Shown: piece by piece, positions 7,763 through 14,974 of the stretch
How the letters are laid out: every line of letters starts with the position of its first letter
Position numbering within the stretch: position 1 is the first letter of the stretch
IMG/VR virus record: IMGVR_UViG_3300045742_000078
Coordinates: 1 to 44,634 of that record
Length of the DNA: 44,634 bases
DNA from: a virus
Reading direction: 5' to 3' (one strand)
The notes under the pieces: generated by a model
What the model saw: only the letters and a program-made list of their open reading frames with translations
Told to the model about the DNA's origin: nothing
The model's database searches: none
Made by a program: the position numbers and the translations under genes

Positions 7763-7784
7763 ATGTTACGGCACGGCTGTGACG
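7763..7784 (-). promoter_or_regulatory. CGTCAC-N10-TAnnnT element, leaderless type
   Basis: CGTCAC (7784-7779), ten bases, TAACAT (7768-7763), six bases (GGGGTG), ATG 7756. The element begins one base after the stop codon of the upstream ParB gene and fills the intergenic gap. Confidence 0.58.
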
Positions 7785-8558
7785 CTAAAGCCAGCGTTCG
7801 GCCCCCTGGGCCACGGCAGGTTCCACGGCCTCTGAATCGAGGCCCAACTTCACGGCGGCCGAGACACCGGCGAGCGCCAGGTCCCCAGAGTGCTCCTTCA
7901 AGAAGCCCCGGACGAACCGCTCGTAGGAGGGCCGCGGCACCTTGGCCCGCAACTCGCCGAAGCGGAAGATCACGAACTCCACAGGCTCGGAGCCGATGGT
8001 GTCGGTGATGGGGGCCGGGCTTGATGATTCGATGAGGTCGTCCGACTCGTCCTCGATGTCATCGCCCCCCGGCATGATCTTGTCGAGCACGGAGGCAGCG
8101 AGGCCCACGTCCTCGACCCCCTCATCGGCGGGCAACTCGAAAGCGGTGGAGGCCGCCAGGAGATCATCCACCTCGTCGGTGGTGTAGCCGGTCCCTTCGA
8201 GTAGGGCGTCGCTCTCGTCCAAGATGTCCGAGAGGAGGTCAGCCAGCAGGCGCTCGTCGTAGGTGCCGCGGTCGGCGATCTTGTTGGCCGCCAGCAGGAT
8301 GCGCTTGGCTTGGATGTCGTCCACATCGACGTAGACCACATCGATCTCGTCCCAGCCGAGTTCGCATGCGGCGCGGTAGGTGTGGTTGCCCGAGACGATG
8401 TACCCGGTGGACTGCTGGACCACGATCGGGGCGAACTGCTGGTTCTCCGCCAGCGACTCCATGATGGCCTCGATGTCGCCAACCCGAGGGTTGCCGGGGT
8501 ACTGCTCGATGAGATCGACGTTTACCCTGACGATCTTGTCGAGGAGAGATTCAGTCAT
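7785..8558 (-). CDS. ParB-like nuclease/CTPase-fold protein (first copy)
   Basis: 257 residues. The ParB_N-type domain occupies residues 1-120: NPRVGDIEAIMESL, then IVVQQSTGYIVSGNHTYRAACELGW, where GNHTYRA replaces the G-E-R/H-R motif of ParB. A helical extension and an acidic stretch (GGDDIEDESDDLIESSS) follow, then a C-terminal conserved block. ATG 8558 has GGAAGGAAC upstream and overlaps the methyltransferase end by 8 bp. In phages, short ParB-domain proteins often accompany DNA methyltransferases and are not partition proteins. Here two such genes flank one methyltransferase. No HTH or centromere-like repeat was seen, so a plasmid-partition role is not supported. Confidence 0.85.
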   Translation of the reverse strand: MTESLLDKIVRVNVDLIEQYPGNPRVGDIEAIMESLAENQQFAPIVVQQSTGYIVSGNHTYRAACELGWDEIDVVYVDVDDIQAKRILLAANKIADRGTYDERLLADLLSDILDESDALLEGTGYTTDEVDDLLAASTAFELPADEGVEDVGLAASVLDKIMPGGDDIEDESDDLIESSSPAPITDTIGSEPVEFVIFRFGELRAKVPRPSYERFVRGFLKEHSGDLALAGVSAAVKLGLDSEAVEPAVAQGAERWL

Positions 8559-11238
8559 CGGATGTTCCTTCCGAGAAGTCCATCGCCATGACGGGGCCGC
8601 ACGCCCTGGTTGCCTTGCGCGGGTCGCCCTTCACGAAGGTGAGGAGGTTCTGGTGGGTCTTGCCCAACTTACGCGTGGCGTCGAATTGACGACCGGCTCG
8701 CAGGGGGAGGCTGGCGGCATGAGTGACGAGCACGGCCTCGTTGTAGAGGCGTAGCCCGGCCGCCTCCATGATCTTCACCGTGTCGGCAGGGAAGCCGTAG
8801 TAGAAGCCCTTCTTGTCGCGGAAGTCCCCGACCACGACGACGGCGAAACGATCGTCGGCGAGACGCTTGGCGCTGTTCGCCATGATCTCACCGAACGCCT
8901 TGATGAAGTCCGGGTACTCCATCGTGGAGAGGTCGCGAGGGTCGTCGCTGTAGACCTCCAAGTCGCCGTAGGGCGGGCAGTTGTGGGACACCACGCCTTC
9001 GGCGAGGTAGGAGTGGTCCTCGTCTACTTCGATGTTGAACACCGGGAGTGCATCCACGGCTTCCACGTCGATAGACCTGATCTTGTAGTGGGCGAAGCCC
9101 CTATCGATCCATGGGCCGCGACCGGGGCGACGGTGAGGTGGGGTATTGATCTCCTCGTCCAAGAGTGAGGCCAGAGCGTCGGCGTGGATGCCACGCACCT
9201 CAAGGGTCCAGAAGGGGGCTGGATCGGTTGCGTAGTTCGACTTACGCTGCACGCGGCACCGAACGCGAGCGATCACGCCGAGACGCAACAGGGCACGCCG
9301 CATGTCCTCAGCCAACTGACGAGAGATGGTGCCGAACCCCATGCGGCCAGACCTCTCGATCCAGCCGTCCCCGCGCCAGGCGCCGATGACAACTTCGGCG
9401 AGAAGTTCGTCCGAGCAGCCCCACACCCATCCGGGGAAAGACTTGTTGGCGGCCCCGCGCCCACACGACTCGGAGAAGAAGTTCACCCCGACCACACCGT
9501 TGCACCCAACGAAGGACTGCTTGCCTTCCCCCCAGGTGACAAGACGGGCGCCAAGTTCGGCGCCGAAAGTTGCCTTGTACCGCTGGATCACATCATCGTG
9601 ATACTCGACCTCATCGGCGTGGAAAGCGAACTGAGTCGCCCCCTTGCTACACGAGCCTTCGGCGAGGTAGTACCCAACGAGACGACAGAGATCACTGGTG
9701 GCGGAAGCCGTCCTGGCTCCTTGTGCCCGACGGCCACGATTAGACGAGCGCTCCGGCTCCTCGTACTCCCAGATGGTCTCACCATCCAGAACCTTGTCCG
9801 GCTCTACGGGGACCGGCTCAACCAACGCGTCGCCCACCCGGACCTCATCCGCCCTACGCCACTCCATCACTCCGTCCCGCCACACGAGAAGCGGGTGCTC
9901 GGCCGTGGCCATCAGCGGCATCGGGGCGTAGTCGCGGTGGAAGGTGAACAGGTTGCCCGTGTAGTTGAACTGGAACGTCTCGGTCACAACTCGGGGCTTG
10001 CCGGAGTGGGCAATCACTGAGTCGCCTTCTCGCACTTCTTCGATGGGGGTCAATCCGTTCACCCCAGAGATGATAGTCCCCGTAGGGTGGCAGGTGAAGA
10101 TCATGTCAGCCGTCTCGTCCGTGAGTTCCATCACATCCATGCCGTCACCCTCGATCCAGACGGGATCAGGGGCGATCACCGGCACAGCCGAAGGGCGGAT
10201 GGCGCTGACCCACAGAAGGTCGCCTTCACGGAGGTACGGTAGGCACTTGGCCTCGTAGTAGGCGTCGAGCAGGACGCCATCAAGGTCGGTGCGGGTCGCC
10301 GCGACGTGGTAGTCCGACTCCTCATCGATCAACTCCACCATGTCGCGCCAACCCTCGGGCGCCCAACGGTCGAGTCGCTCCTCAGGGACGCTGCCCACGC
10401 AGACGGCAGTGACGGGGATGTCGATGCCCTGCTCGACCAGGCCGTGAAGGATGCCCGCCAGGGTCATGCCGGAGCCACAGGCGTTGACGATGCGCTTGGC
10501 GCCGTCGGGGATGTTGACCACCTGGGGCTTGGTGTAGTCCACCGCCTCCTGGGACTCCATGCCGTAGGGGACCTCGATCCACCCTCGCTCCTGGGCGTCC
10601 TCTCGGGCACGAGCGATGATGACGGAGTTGTAGCCGTACTCGTGCTGAGTGATGGCCGCGCCAGCGGCGCGAGCGGCGATCAACTCAGAGGTGAGCGGAC
10701 CGGAAGGGACGTGGACCCGGCACTTGACCCCCATCTCGTAGGCGATCTGCGCGACGAAGTTGACCTGCGGTGACATACGACTACCTGCGGTGACAACCCC
10801 GACGCCCTTCTCCTTCGCCTCGGCGATGAAGTGCATGCAGGTGCGAACCTTGGCGCCGCGCACCCCGGCGTAGACGTACTTGTCCTCACGCTTGAGCCAG
10901 ATGCCGCGGTCCTCCAAGAACTCGACCGGCGTCACCTTGGGCATGTCGTTGGCGGGGGTGTCGGGAACGATCCCGAGGCCATCGGTCAACAACTCCTTGG
11001 ACTGCTGGTAGTTGGCCTCGATCTGATTGGCCCGCACGTCGATACCGATGTACCGACGACCCAACTTGGCCGCCACGATGCCGCGCACCGAGCCTCCGGC
11101 GAAGGGGTCGAGCACCAGGCCCTTGGGTGGGCAGAACCAGCGGTAGGCGATCTCGCACAGCACCGGGTCAAAGATCGAAGTAGCGCCGTCGCCGTAGAGG
11201 AGTTCGGAGTCGTTGGACTCGACCTCGGTGTCACTCAT
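8551..11238 (-). CDS. DNA methyltransferase with inserted PLP-enzyme domain and intein
   Basis: 895 residues before splicing. Start MSDTEVESND at ATG 11238 with GAGGAAGC upstream. Residues 41-72 carry methyltransferase motif I (LVLDPFAGGSVRG) and an acidic ribose-binding segment (YIGIDVR). Residues about 105-350 resemble a fold-type II PLP enzyme (ACC deaminase/cysteine synthase superfamily): WLKRED, GAKVRTC with candidate Schiff-base Lys130, TAGSRMSPQVN, and a phosphate-binding loop GSGMT at 255-259. Motif IV (T/CPPYGDLE) is split by an intein at 383-753. The C-terminal part (VVVVGDFRD, THQNLLTFVKG) completes the methyltransferase. Target base (N6-A or N4-C) cannot be read from sequence. The PLP domain's substrate is unknown. 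Flanking ParB genes suggest one DNA-modification cassette. Confidence 0.88.
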   Translation of the reverse strand: MSDTEVESNDSELLYGDGATSIFDPVLCEIAYRWFCPPKGLVLDPFAGGSVRGIVAAKLGRRYIGIDVRANQIEANYQQSKELLTDGLGIVPDTPANDMPKVTPVEFLEDRGIWLKREDKYVYAGVRGAKVRTCMHFIAEAKEKGVGVVTAGSRMSPQVNFVAQIAYEMGVKCRVHVPSGPLTSELIAARAAGAAITQHEYGYNSVIIARAREDAQERGWIEVPYGMESQEAVDYTKPQVVNIPDGAKRIVNACGSGMTLAGILHGLVEQGIDIPVTAVCVGSVPEERLDRWAPEGWRDMVELIDEESDYHVAATRTDLDGVLLDAYYEAKCLPYLREGDLLWVSAIRPSAVPVIAPDPVWIEGDGMDVMELTDETADMIFTCHPTGTIISGVNGLTPIEEVREGDSVIAHSGKPRVVTETFQFNYTGNLFTFHRDYAPMPLMATAEHPLLVWRDGVMEWRRADEVRVGDALVEPVPVEPDKVLDGETIWEYEEPERSSNRGRRAQGARTASATSDLCRLVGYYLAEGSCSKGATQFAFHADEVEYHDDVIQRYKATFGAELGARLVTWGEGKQSFVGCNGVVGVNFFSESCGRGAANKSFPGWVWGCSDELLAEVVIGAWRGDGWIERSGRMGFGTISRQLAEDMRRALLRLGVIARVRCRVQRKSNYATDPAPFWTLEVRGIHADALASLLDEEINTPPHRRPGRGPWIDRGFAHYKIRSIDVEAVDALPVFNIEVDEDHSYLAEGVVSHNCPPYGDLEVYSDDPRDLSTMEYPDFIKAFGEIMANSAKRLADDRFAVVVVGDFRDKKGFYYGFPADTVKIMEAAGLRLYNEAVLVTHAASLPLRAGRQFDATRKLGKTHQNLLTFVKGDPRKATRACGPVMAMDFSEGTSDD
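8980..10092 (-). mobile_element. Class 1 intein with LAGLIDADG endonuclease in methyltransferase
   Basis: 371 residues, starting CHPTGTIISG (Cys1) and ending GVVSHN before Cys+1 of CPPY. Block B is ATAEHPLL with the usual T-x-x-H. Block F is FNIEVDEDHSYLAEG. This is the classical class 1 pattern, unlike the other two inteins here. LAGLIDADG-type motifs are LVGYYLAEGS and VIGAWRGDGWI; the first has Glu in place of the usual Asp, so one half-site may be altered. Splicing rebuilds the catalytic motif IV. Confidence 0.9.
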
Positions 11239-11998
11239 TGTCGGCTCGCTTCCTCTCCTCGGCGGCTCCCTCAGCGACGAAAGGCCGATCGGGATTGTGA
11301 TGGCGTTGCGGTGCGGCCAGGTACCACGTCCGGGGCTTGTCGTCGCGGCCCAACTCACCTTCGAGTCCGAGGCCGATCCATGTGTTCTTGCGGTCCTGCC
11401 ACCAGCCCTCGCGAGCGTTGAGCACGGTGAAGGGCGACACCATGAAGCGATCCATCAGGGACAGGGTGGCCCGCTTGGGGCCATCTTCCTTGCGCTTGAG
11501 GTCCGCCAGGGGATTCTCTCCTGGCGGCTCGTCATCCTCAGCGCCAGCCTCCTCCAACTCCTCAGGGGCGGCCGTCTCACCCAGGAGGGCTTCGAGGTCG
11601 TCCATCGTGTAGGAGGCATCCTCAAGAAGTGCCTCATCGGCTTCGAGCACATCAGCGATCATGGCCGCCAGGGCGTCGTCGTCATAGGTGCCCAACTCGG
11701 CGGTGCGGTTGTCCGCCAGAGCGAAGGCTTTGGCCGTGGCCTCATCGTCGTCAGTCCATAGGACCGCGATCTGGGTCCATCCCAACCGGCGTGCCGCTTG
11801 CAGGGTGTGATTGCCTGCGATGACCTGCTTGGTGGATCGCTGGACGATAATTGGCTTGCGCTGCTTGAATCGCTTGAGTGACTTCGCTACGGATTCGATG
11901 TCGCCGACGCGCGGGTTGCCCTCAAGCAACTGCGGCTCGGCGATTGGGACGCACAGCGGCCACAGCGACTCTGCGATGTAGTCGGGACCCTCAGGCAT
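11231..11998 (-). CDS. ParB-like nuclease/CTPase-fold protein (second copy)
   Basis: 255 residues. The N-terminal ParB-like domain has NPRVGDIESVAKSL and IAGNHTLQAARRLGW. The middle parallels ParB copy one (DNRTAELGTYDDDALAAMIADVL versus DRGTYDERLLADLL), showing common descent. The C-terminal third (RDKNTW-like region and PQRHHNPDRPF) differs from copy one. ATG 11998 has GGGAGGGG upstream. It overlaps the HNH gene end by 8 bp and the methyltransferase start by 8 bp, so the three are co-transcribed. Its first 45 codons are duplicated, in diverged form, at 12562-12698. Confidence 0.85.
   Translation of the reverse strand: MPEGPDYIAESLWPLCVPIAEPQLLEGNPRVGDIESVAKSLKRFKQRKPIIVQRSTKQVIAGNHTLQAARRLGWTQIAVLWTDDDEATAKAFALADNRTAELGTYDDDALAAMIADVLEADEALLEDASYTMDDLEALLGETAAPEELEEAGAEDDEPPGENPLADLKRKEDGPKRATLSLMDRFMVSPFTVLNAREGWWQDRKNTWIGLGLEGELGRDDKPRTWYLAAPQRHHNPDRPFVAEGAAEERKRADNE
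11853..11977. repeat. Direct repeat A, copy 1 (5' part of ParB gene)
   Basis: Pairs without gaps with 12562-12686 (125 bp each, about three quarters identical by eye). Both encode the ParB N-terminal segment ending QRKP; similarity stops abruptly there. Confidence 0.8.
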
Positions 11999-12539
11999 CG
12001 CCCCTCCCGTCGTGGCGGCTCAGATTGCAGTGAAGATGGGTGAGCCTTACGTTCCCTGGCCCGTCTGGGCCTCCCTTGGAAACGGGGATGGTGTGGTCGA
12101 TTGAGCGAGCCATAGGGTCAGGCCATTCCAGCGTCGGGTCTACTCCCTTGTGGCACAACTGACAGACCCAGCCGTCACGCTCGAAGATGTCCAGGCGGTC
12201 GTAAGGCTCGAAGCCGTTGCCAGCCCGCATGGCGCGACGCCTTTGGTTCCACGCTCGGTACTGCTCGGGGTTCTCTTGGCGGTGCTTCGCCTTGACCTTC
12301 AACCGTTCATCACGAGTGGCGTGGTAGTAGGCCAGGCAGCGCTCTCGCTCAGCAGTGGGGTCGGCGGCGTACTTCTCCCGCTTCTCCTTGAGCACACGGT
12401 CCCGGTCGCGGTAGTAGGCGTCCAACTTCTGACGCTTGCGGCACTTCCGGCAGTGGTTGCGGTGGCCCGACTTCATCTTCGGCTCCGCCTCAAAGGCCTC
12501 TACCGGGAGGTCGTGCTCGCACGTCTTGCAGATCGGCAT
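11991..12539 (-). CDS. HNH homing endonuclease next to a ParB gene remnant
   Basis: 182 residues from ATG 12539 (MPICKTCEHD). An N-terminal zinc module (CKTC.. CRKC), a long basic helical linker (YRDRDRVLKEKREK and following) and a C-terminal HNH motif: CQLCHKG, SIDHTIPVSKGG, VRLTHLHCN. TATCGT lies 6 nt before the ATG, so a leaderless transcript is possible. The reading frame also continues upstream without a stop to GTG 12698, through a ParB-like N-terminus, so a 235-residue fusion could be made. Free-standing HNH enzymes of this type are mobile and cut near their insertion site; the neighbouring ParB gene is the likely target. Confidence 0.88.
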   Translation of the reverse strand: MPICKTCEHDLPVEAFEAEPKMKSGHRNHCRKCRKRQKLDAYYRDRDRVLKEKREKYAADPTAERERCLAYYHATRDERLKVKAKHRQENPEQYRAWNQRRRAMRAGNGFEPYDRLDIFERDGWVCQLCHKGVDPTLEWPDPMARSIDHTIPVSKGGPDGPGNVRLTHLHCNLSRHDGRGDA

Positions 12540-12698
12540 ACCACTACGATAGCACCGTGGCGGCTTGCGCTGGCCAAAGCGATTCAGCGACTTGGCAACC
12601 GACTCGATGTCACCAACGCGAGGGTTGCCTTCAAGCAACTGTGGCTCGGCGATCGGGACAGCGAGAGGAAGGAGGGACTCCGCGATCTTGTGGCTCAC
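12540..12698 (-). pseudogene. Truncated ParB N-terminal fragment upstream of HNH
   Basis: GTG 12698 (GTGA overlap with the upstream stop) opens about 45 residues that match the start of the next ParB gene: IAESLLPLAVPIAEPQLLEG versus IAESLWPLCVPIAEPQLLEG, then NPRVGDIESVAKSLNRFGQRKP. After QRKP come seven unrelated residues and the HNH ATG. It is the remnant of a third ParB copy whose 3' part was lost or replaced by the HNH gene. It may still be translated as an N-terminal extension of the nuclease. Confidence 0.75.
12562..12686. repeat. Direct repeat A, copy 2
   Basis: Partner of 11853-11977. It lies in the truncated ParB fragment upstream of the HNH gene, so the HNH gene sits between two copies. 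Confidence 0.8.
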
Positions 12699-13213
12699 GG
12701 CTTGTTCCACTTCTTGAACTCGCCGGGGGGCTTGCCTGCGGAATCCTTGGCGATCCGGGCCACTAGGTCCACTTTCGGCTCTGGGATGACCGTTTCGATG
12801 ACCGGCTCAGGATCAAGGTCGATCTCGGAGGGATCGGCGATGCCCCCGGTGGCGAACTCTTGCTCCGGCTTCGGCGGGTTGAACGGCAGCGACGGCACAC
12901 GCTCCATCGGCCCCGTCACGATGTCCTCAGGCGGCTCAGGAGCCTCCTGGGGCGGCTCCGGGGCCTCTGGGGCGTTGATGGCCGCCAGGAAGGACTCCAC
13001 GACCTCCTGGGACTCCTCAATCGCCCTCTTGGGGGTCGGGGTTGAGATGTCCTCGTCCTCGGGCGTCAAGGGCGCCGGAGGTTCGCCGAGGGGCCGGTCC
13101 CAGCCTTCATCGAGAATCTCGTGGTGGCGCTCCACGGCGCGGAAGATGACGGCGAACAGAACGATGCCCGCTAGGACTACGAAGATCAGGAGAGCGATCA
13201 AGGCGACGGCCAT
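12695..13213 (-). CDS. Single-span membrane protein with acidic Pro-rich tail
   Basis: 172 residues from ATG 13213. Residues 2-25 are one hydrophobic helix (VALIALLIFVVLAGIVLFAVI), followed by a charged region rich in Pro, Glu and Asp with repeats such as EAPEPPQEAPEPPED, and ending EFKKWNKP. A TACGAT box lies 7 nt before ATG 13213; the alternative ATG 13222 overlaps that box, so 13213 is preferred. No domain recognised. Topology suggests an N-terminal anchor with an extended cytoplasmic or external tail. Confidence 0.72.
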   Translation of the reverse strand: MAVALIALLIFVVLAGIVLFAVIFRAVERHHEILDEGWDRPLGEPPAPLTPEDEDISTPTPKRAIEESQEVVESFLAAINAPEAPEPPQEAPEPPEDIVTGPMERVPSLPFNPPKPEQEFATGGIADPSEIDLDPEPVIETVIPEPKVDLVARIAKDSAGKPPGEFKKWNKP

Positions 13214-13220
13214 GGGGGCC

Positions 13221-13226
13221 ATCGTA
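13221..13226 (-). promoter_or_regulatory. Leaderless -10 candidate for the membrane protein
   Basis: TACGAT on the minus strand, 7 nt before ATG 13213. No CGTCAC lies at the expected distance. Confidence 0.35.
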
Positions 13227-13232
13227 TCTAAC

Positions 13233-13248
13233 TCCCTCTACAGAGGGA
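13233..13248. terminator. Hairpin between two small genes
   Basis: TCCCTC-TACA-GAGGGA, a 6-bp stem with a 4-base loop, in the gap after the gene ending at 13253 and before the -10 box at 13226. It may be a terminator or an operator. Confidence 0.4.
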
Positions 13249-13252
13249 AGGA

Positions 13253-13462
13253 CTACCCGACAGGATTCCCGTCATCGTCTACCCGGCGCCCGCAATCTAC
13301 GCAGATCACTACAGTCATGTTGCCGATCACCCGGTCCGTTCCGGCTGCCGTGACCTTCACGGGCCACCGGCAGGCGGAGGGCAGCATGCACCCGTTACAC
13401 CAGAGGCTCGTCTCGATGGCGCCTTCCGGGCGCTCTCGATCCTCCTCATCCATGACCGGCAT
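13253..13462 (-). CDS. Small zinc-ribbon-like protein
   Basis: 69 residues from ATG 13462 (MPVMDEEDRE). WCNGC and CVDCG pairs plus a further Cys (SAC) suggest a zinc-ribbon fold. It starts 3 bp after the stop of the preceding gene; an internal ATG at 13453 is also possible. Function unknown. Confidence 0.62.
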   Translation of the reverse strand: MPVMDEEDRERPEGAIETSLWCNGCMLPSACRWPVKVTAAGTDRVIGNMTVVICVDCGRRVDDDGNPVG

Positions 13463-13464
13463 GA

Positions 13465-13671
13465 TCAGTCGTAGTTCTTGAGGCCAGCGCGCGCGATGAT
13501 CTCGGCATACCACTCAGCGGTGTCCTCGCGCTCGTCGGGCATAGCCGAAGGCATGGACCTCCCGAACGTCGAGCAGTGCCGGGACTCCAAGAAGGCCACG
13601 ATGTGGTCCTTCCACTCCTCTTGGGAGAGTTTGGGAGTGCGCTCCGTTTCGGCTCGCTTCCCCTTACCCAT
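13465..13671 (-). CDS. Small hypothetical protein
   Basis: 68 residues from ATG 13671 (MGKGKRAETE), basic N-terminus and a helical EEWKDHIVAFLESRHC segment. It overlaps the end of the exonuclease gene by 8 bp and is followed after 2 bp by the zinc-ribbon gene, an arrangement consistent with coupled translation. Family not recognised. Confidence 0.62.
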   Translation of the reverse strand: MGKGKRAETERTPKLSQEEWKDHIVAFLESRHCSTFGRSMPSAMPDEREDTAEWYAEIIARAGLKNYD

Positions 13672-14269
13672 CGGCCAGGCCACCCTGCGGGATCGTGTCG
13701 AACAACTCGGCGTAGGCGCGCATCTCATTGAGATGGTCGCGCACGTCGGCAAGACCGCGATGGGGCTTGTCGTCCTTGGTGGCGAAGGTCTGCCCGAAGG
13801 CGTCGAGATCCTCACGCCCACAGAACGAGAAGGCGCGTCGGATGACACCCACATCGAGGTTGGGGTACTGCAGCCAGCCGCAGAACTCCGGCATCTGGGT
13901 GGCCAGGAACTTCCGATCGAAGTGCCCGACTCCCGACCCGGCGATCATGAACTGGTGCTCGCGACCAACTTCCGAGAGGGCGGCGATCATCTCCTGCTCC
14001 ACCCTGGCGGCGCTCTTGGCGGCGCCCGTGGTGATGTCGTGGATCAGGCCGTTCTTGGTGTGCATCTCCGTGACGTAGGAACCCATCAACCCGCGCCAGT
14101 TCGGGAACCGCGTCGGGTTGGGTTCGATCACGGCCTCGTAGTCGCCAAGTTCGGTGAAGGGGGCCTTGGACTCAGTGATGACCATGCCGACTTCGAGGAT
14201 GGGGTCGTTGTGCTCGCTGACCCCGGTCGTCTCAAGATCGATCCAGGCCAGATACTTGGCTCGCGCCAT
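13664..14269 (-). CDS. DEDDh 3'-5' exonuclease, oligoribonuclease-like
   Basis: 201 residues; ATG 14269 with AAGGAAC upstream. Exo I: WIDLETTG with Asp11 and Glu13. Exo II: SGVGHFDRKFL with Asp. Exo III: HRGLADVRDHL with His and Asp. The order, the PILEVGMVITE segment after Exo I and the MHTKNGL block closely follow bacterial oligoribonuclease, with about 20 additional residues. Orn degrades 2-5-nt RNAs (nanoRNA). Phage homologues may recycle nucleotides or act as a DnaQ-like nuclease. All five catalytic residues are visible, so it is probably active. Confidence 0.85.
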   Translation of the reverse strand: MARAKYLAWIDLETTGVSEHNDPILEVGMVITESKAPFTELGDYEAVIEPNPTRFPNWRGLMGSYVTEMHTKNGLIHDITTGAAKSAARVEQEMIAALSEVGREHQFMIAGSGVGHFDRKFLATQMPEFCGWLQYPNLDVGVIRRAFSFCGREDLDAFGQTFATKDDKPHRGLADVRDHLNEMRAYAELFDTIPQGGLADG

Positions 14270-14281
14270 GATGTTCCTTTC

Positions 14282-14521
14282 TCAGCAGGGATTTCCTGCA
14301 GCAGTCAACATTGCGTTTCGCCACATGACCAGCGGCTCCTCTCCCCGTTCTTCGGCGAGAGAGGTGATCGTCTGGGCACTCAACTTGGAGAGGGCGATCA
14401 TCAGGTAGGCCGCTTCCTCGGGGTCCTCGGGGACCAGAGTCTTGCAGGCTCGAAAGTCTCCCACCAGCGAAGCCGTCACGAGGGCCTTTGCGGTGTCGGT
14501 GGCGTCGGTAGCGATGCTCAT
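14282..14521 (-). CDS. Small helical hypothetical protein
   Basis: 79 residues from ATG 14521 (MSIATDATDT). Alanine-rich helices (AKALVTASLVGDFRACKTLV) and a tail ending AAGNPC. ATG 14521 is 10 nt after a TAGTGT box; GTG 14533 lies within the element and is less likely. Followed after 12 bp by the exonuclease, so the element may serve both. Not recognised. Confidence 0.65.
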   Translation of the reverse strand: MSIATDATDTAKALVTASLVGDFRACKTLVPEDPEEAAYLMIALSKLSAQTITSLAEERGEEPLVMWRNAMLTAAGNPC

Positions 14522-14531
14522 AGGAGTTCCC

Positions 14532-14553
14532 ACACTAGCCGCTACCCGTGACG
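14532..14553 (-). promoter_or_regulatory. CGTCAC-N10-TAnnnT element
   Basis: CGTCAC (14553-14548), ten bases, TAGTGT (14537-14532), ten bases to ATG 14521, in the 81-bp gap after the HNH gene. Confidence 0.5.
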
Positions 14554-14602
14554 CCGAACCCCGCCTCAGGCGAGCGAGAAGTACCGTCCTCTGTCAAGGG
14601 GA

Positions 14603-14974
14603 TCATGACCACACTCTCTGTTGGATGAAGGTGACCGCATCATGGCAATGAGTGCACAGCACTTCGAGGTTGTCGAGGTGGTGCCAGCACGAGGGCTTGT
14701 AGCCCATGCCCCTCAGGGGGCGGATGTGATTGACCTCGACCCCCTCGGCCGAGTTGCATTTCACGCACCGGCCACCATCGCGACGTAGAGCGAACCGACG
14801 CGCCGTGGACCAATGGTGGTTGACCCTCCACTGATGCTCGCACCAGTCCGAGCACCATTGGATGCGCCCGCGATGGATCTCCTTGCCGCACCAATCACAA
14901 CCATCGGGCCACACGCCCGCGGCGAGATCACACGTCGTCGGCGTCGGCAGGGGGAGGGTCGGCTTGGTGGTCAT
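14603..14974 (-). CDS. HNH endonuclease
   Basis: 123 residues from ATG 14974 (MTTKPTLPLP). Two zinc pairs (CDWCGKE; WCSDWCEHQW) are followed by CVKCNSAEGVEVNHIRPLRGMG and NLEVLCTHCHDAVTF: Cys-x2-Cys, the His of VNHIRP, the Asn and the final His make up an HNH site. It overlaps the RHH-like gene by 47 bp in another frame. It is probably a free-standing mobile nuclease; phage HNH proteins next to terminase can aid packaging, but this one is not beside terL. Confidence 0.82.
   Translation of the reverse strand: MTTKPTLPLPTPTTCDLAAGVWPDGCDWCGKEIHRGRIQWCSDWCEHQWRVNHHWSTARRFALRRDGGRCVKCNSAEGVEVNHIRPLRGMGYKPSCWHHLDNLEVLCTHCHDAVTFIQQRVWS

Noticed and set aside
7785-12698. ParB proteins as a plasmid-like partition system
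   Set aside because: No ParA gene, no centromere repeats, and pairing with a methyltransferase instead.
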